6,426 nucleotides of DNA. Origin: an uncultured Subdoligranulum sp. (GTDB taxonomy: Bacteria; Bacillota; Clostridia; Christensenellales; CAG-314). The stretch covers positions 1 through 6,426 of the forward strand of contig URVX01000066.1 in the NCBI GenBank assembly GCA_900551395.1. Reading direction: 5' to 3'. The translations under genes were made by a program, and so were the position numbers. Shown here one piece after another: positions 5,884-6,426 of this stretch; the first letter of the stretch is position 1, and every line of letters begins with the position of its first letter. The notes below the pieces were generated by a model, which did not search any database, was not told the origin of the DNA, and saw only the letters and a program-made list of their open reading frames with translations.

Positions 5884-5917
5884 AAAAAACCCCCGCGTCT
5901 CAAGACGCGGGGGTTTT
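5884..5917. terminator. Strong bidirectional terminator between fakA and fakB
   Basis: A near-perfect inverted repeat, AAAACCCCCGCGTCT (5886-5900) with its complement (5903-5917), forms a stem of about 13 bp around a TCAA tetraloop. It is followed by TTTT on the plus strand and by six T on the minus strand (A-run 5884-5889). It begins 10 bases after the fakA stop and about 17 before the fakB stop, so it serves both convergent genes. Confidence 0.93.
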
Positions 5918-5933
5918 ATGTTTTCCGTTTTTT

Positions 5934-6426
5934 TTAAGGACGCAGCTCGTTGCTGACAAAGGTGAAAGCGACTGCGCCGGGTCCGACGTGACAGCCTATG
6001 GTAGGACCCATAATGCGGATTTCCGGTTCTATGTTGTATTGCTTTTTAATTTCTTCCGCAAAAATTCTTGCTCCGTCGAGGTCGCCCGTGTGAACGACGG
6101 TGGGATAGGCGTCCTCCGCAAAGGTGTATTTTTTGATGTTTGCAAGAATATATTTCAGCGCTCTTTTTTTGCCGCCGGAAATTTTCTGAATCACGCGCAG
6201 TTTGCCGTCTCTGTCGAAATCGAGCATGATTTTCAGCTTGATCAGCGTGCCTATAGCTGCCGCCGCGCCGCTCAGCCTGCCGCCGCGCTTTAAGTGATAC
6301 AAGTCGTCCACAACGACAAAGTGCTGAATTTTGTGTTTTTTGTCCTCCACAAAGTCAACGGTCTCCTGAAGCGTTTTTCCTTCGTCGCGCATTTTGACCG
6401 CCATTTTCACGAGCATGCCCTGACAA
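5934..6426 (-). CDS. fakB: DegV family fatty-acid-binding protein FakB, C-terminal part
   Basis: The gene enters from the right edge on the minus strand; about 164 C-terminal residues are visible and the N-terminal EDD domain half is missing. The visible part starts within the conserved QGMLVKMA helix, then has the YHLKRGGRLSGAAAAIG segment (about 6253-6300), the GKLRVIQKISGGKKRALKYI stretch and the closing IMGPTIGCHVGPGAVAFTF (His codon at 5988-5990). These are hallmarks of the DegV/FakB family, whose members bind a fatty acid and present its carboxylate to FakA. Which fatty acid is preferred cannot be told. It is convergent with fakA across a shared terminator, so the two are neighbours but not one operon. 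Species often have several DegV paralogs. Confidence 0.9.
   Translation of the reverse strand, partial: CQGMLVKMAVKMRDEGKTLQETVDFVEDKKHKIQHFVVVDDLYHLKRGGRLSGAAAAIGTLIKLKIMLDFDRDGKLRVIQKISGGKKRALKYILANIKKYTFAEDAYPTVVHTGDLDGARIFAEEIKKQYNIEPEIRIMGPTIGCHVGPGAVAFTFVSNELRP

Noticed and set aside
1..6426. CRISPR array, tRNA, rRNA or insertion sequence
   Set aside because: No regularly spaced repeats, no cloverleaf or rRNA-like segment and no transposase or paired terminal inverted repeats were seen on either strand.

Overview
The window looks like a low-to-middle G+C Firmicutes (Clostridia-like) chromosome, probably from an uncultured lineage. The basis is the block rpmB (divergent) / Asp23-family gene / fakA, which matches the Bacillus subtilis rpmB-yloU-yloV order. 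Strong AGGAG-type ribosome binding sites, sigma-A-like promoters and frequent TTG/GTG starts agree with this. The exact lineage cannot be fixed from sequence reading alone.

Left part (1-1288): the end of an A+T-rich unrecognised gene (to 310), a roughly 390-base stretch with no convincing gene (311-697), and a complete HD-domain phosphohydrolase of the YfbR/HDDC2 5'-nucleotidase type (698-1288).

Middle part (1289-3316): a hairpin-rich spacer, then three same-strand genes with unusual starts: a SIMPL-domain protein (GTG, 1472), a GNAT acetyltransferase (TTG, 2121) and a second SIMPL-domain protein (TTG, 2681). The two SIMPL genes align without gaps. Their first 360 bases are about 67% identical and the next 229 bases about 94% identical, with an abrupt change. 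This indicates recent gene conversion between tandem paralogs. Neither SIMPL protein has a signal peptide, unlike the better-known YggE/BP26-type members. This is the least explained and most interesting part of the window.

Right part (3317-6426): rpmB on the minus strand (zinc-ribbon L28) with its own promoter and terminator, divergent from a promoter driving the Asp23-family gene and fakA (fatty acid kinase, ATP-dependent subunit). Convergent to fakA, and separated from it by a strong bidirectional terminator, is the C-terminal part of a DegV/FakB fatty-acid-binding protein that runs off the right edge. FakA and FakB are partners in exogenous fatty acid activation, so this end is a likely fatty acid phosphorylation locus next to a translation gene.

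Coordinates and identities were counted by hand; no database search was possible.
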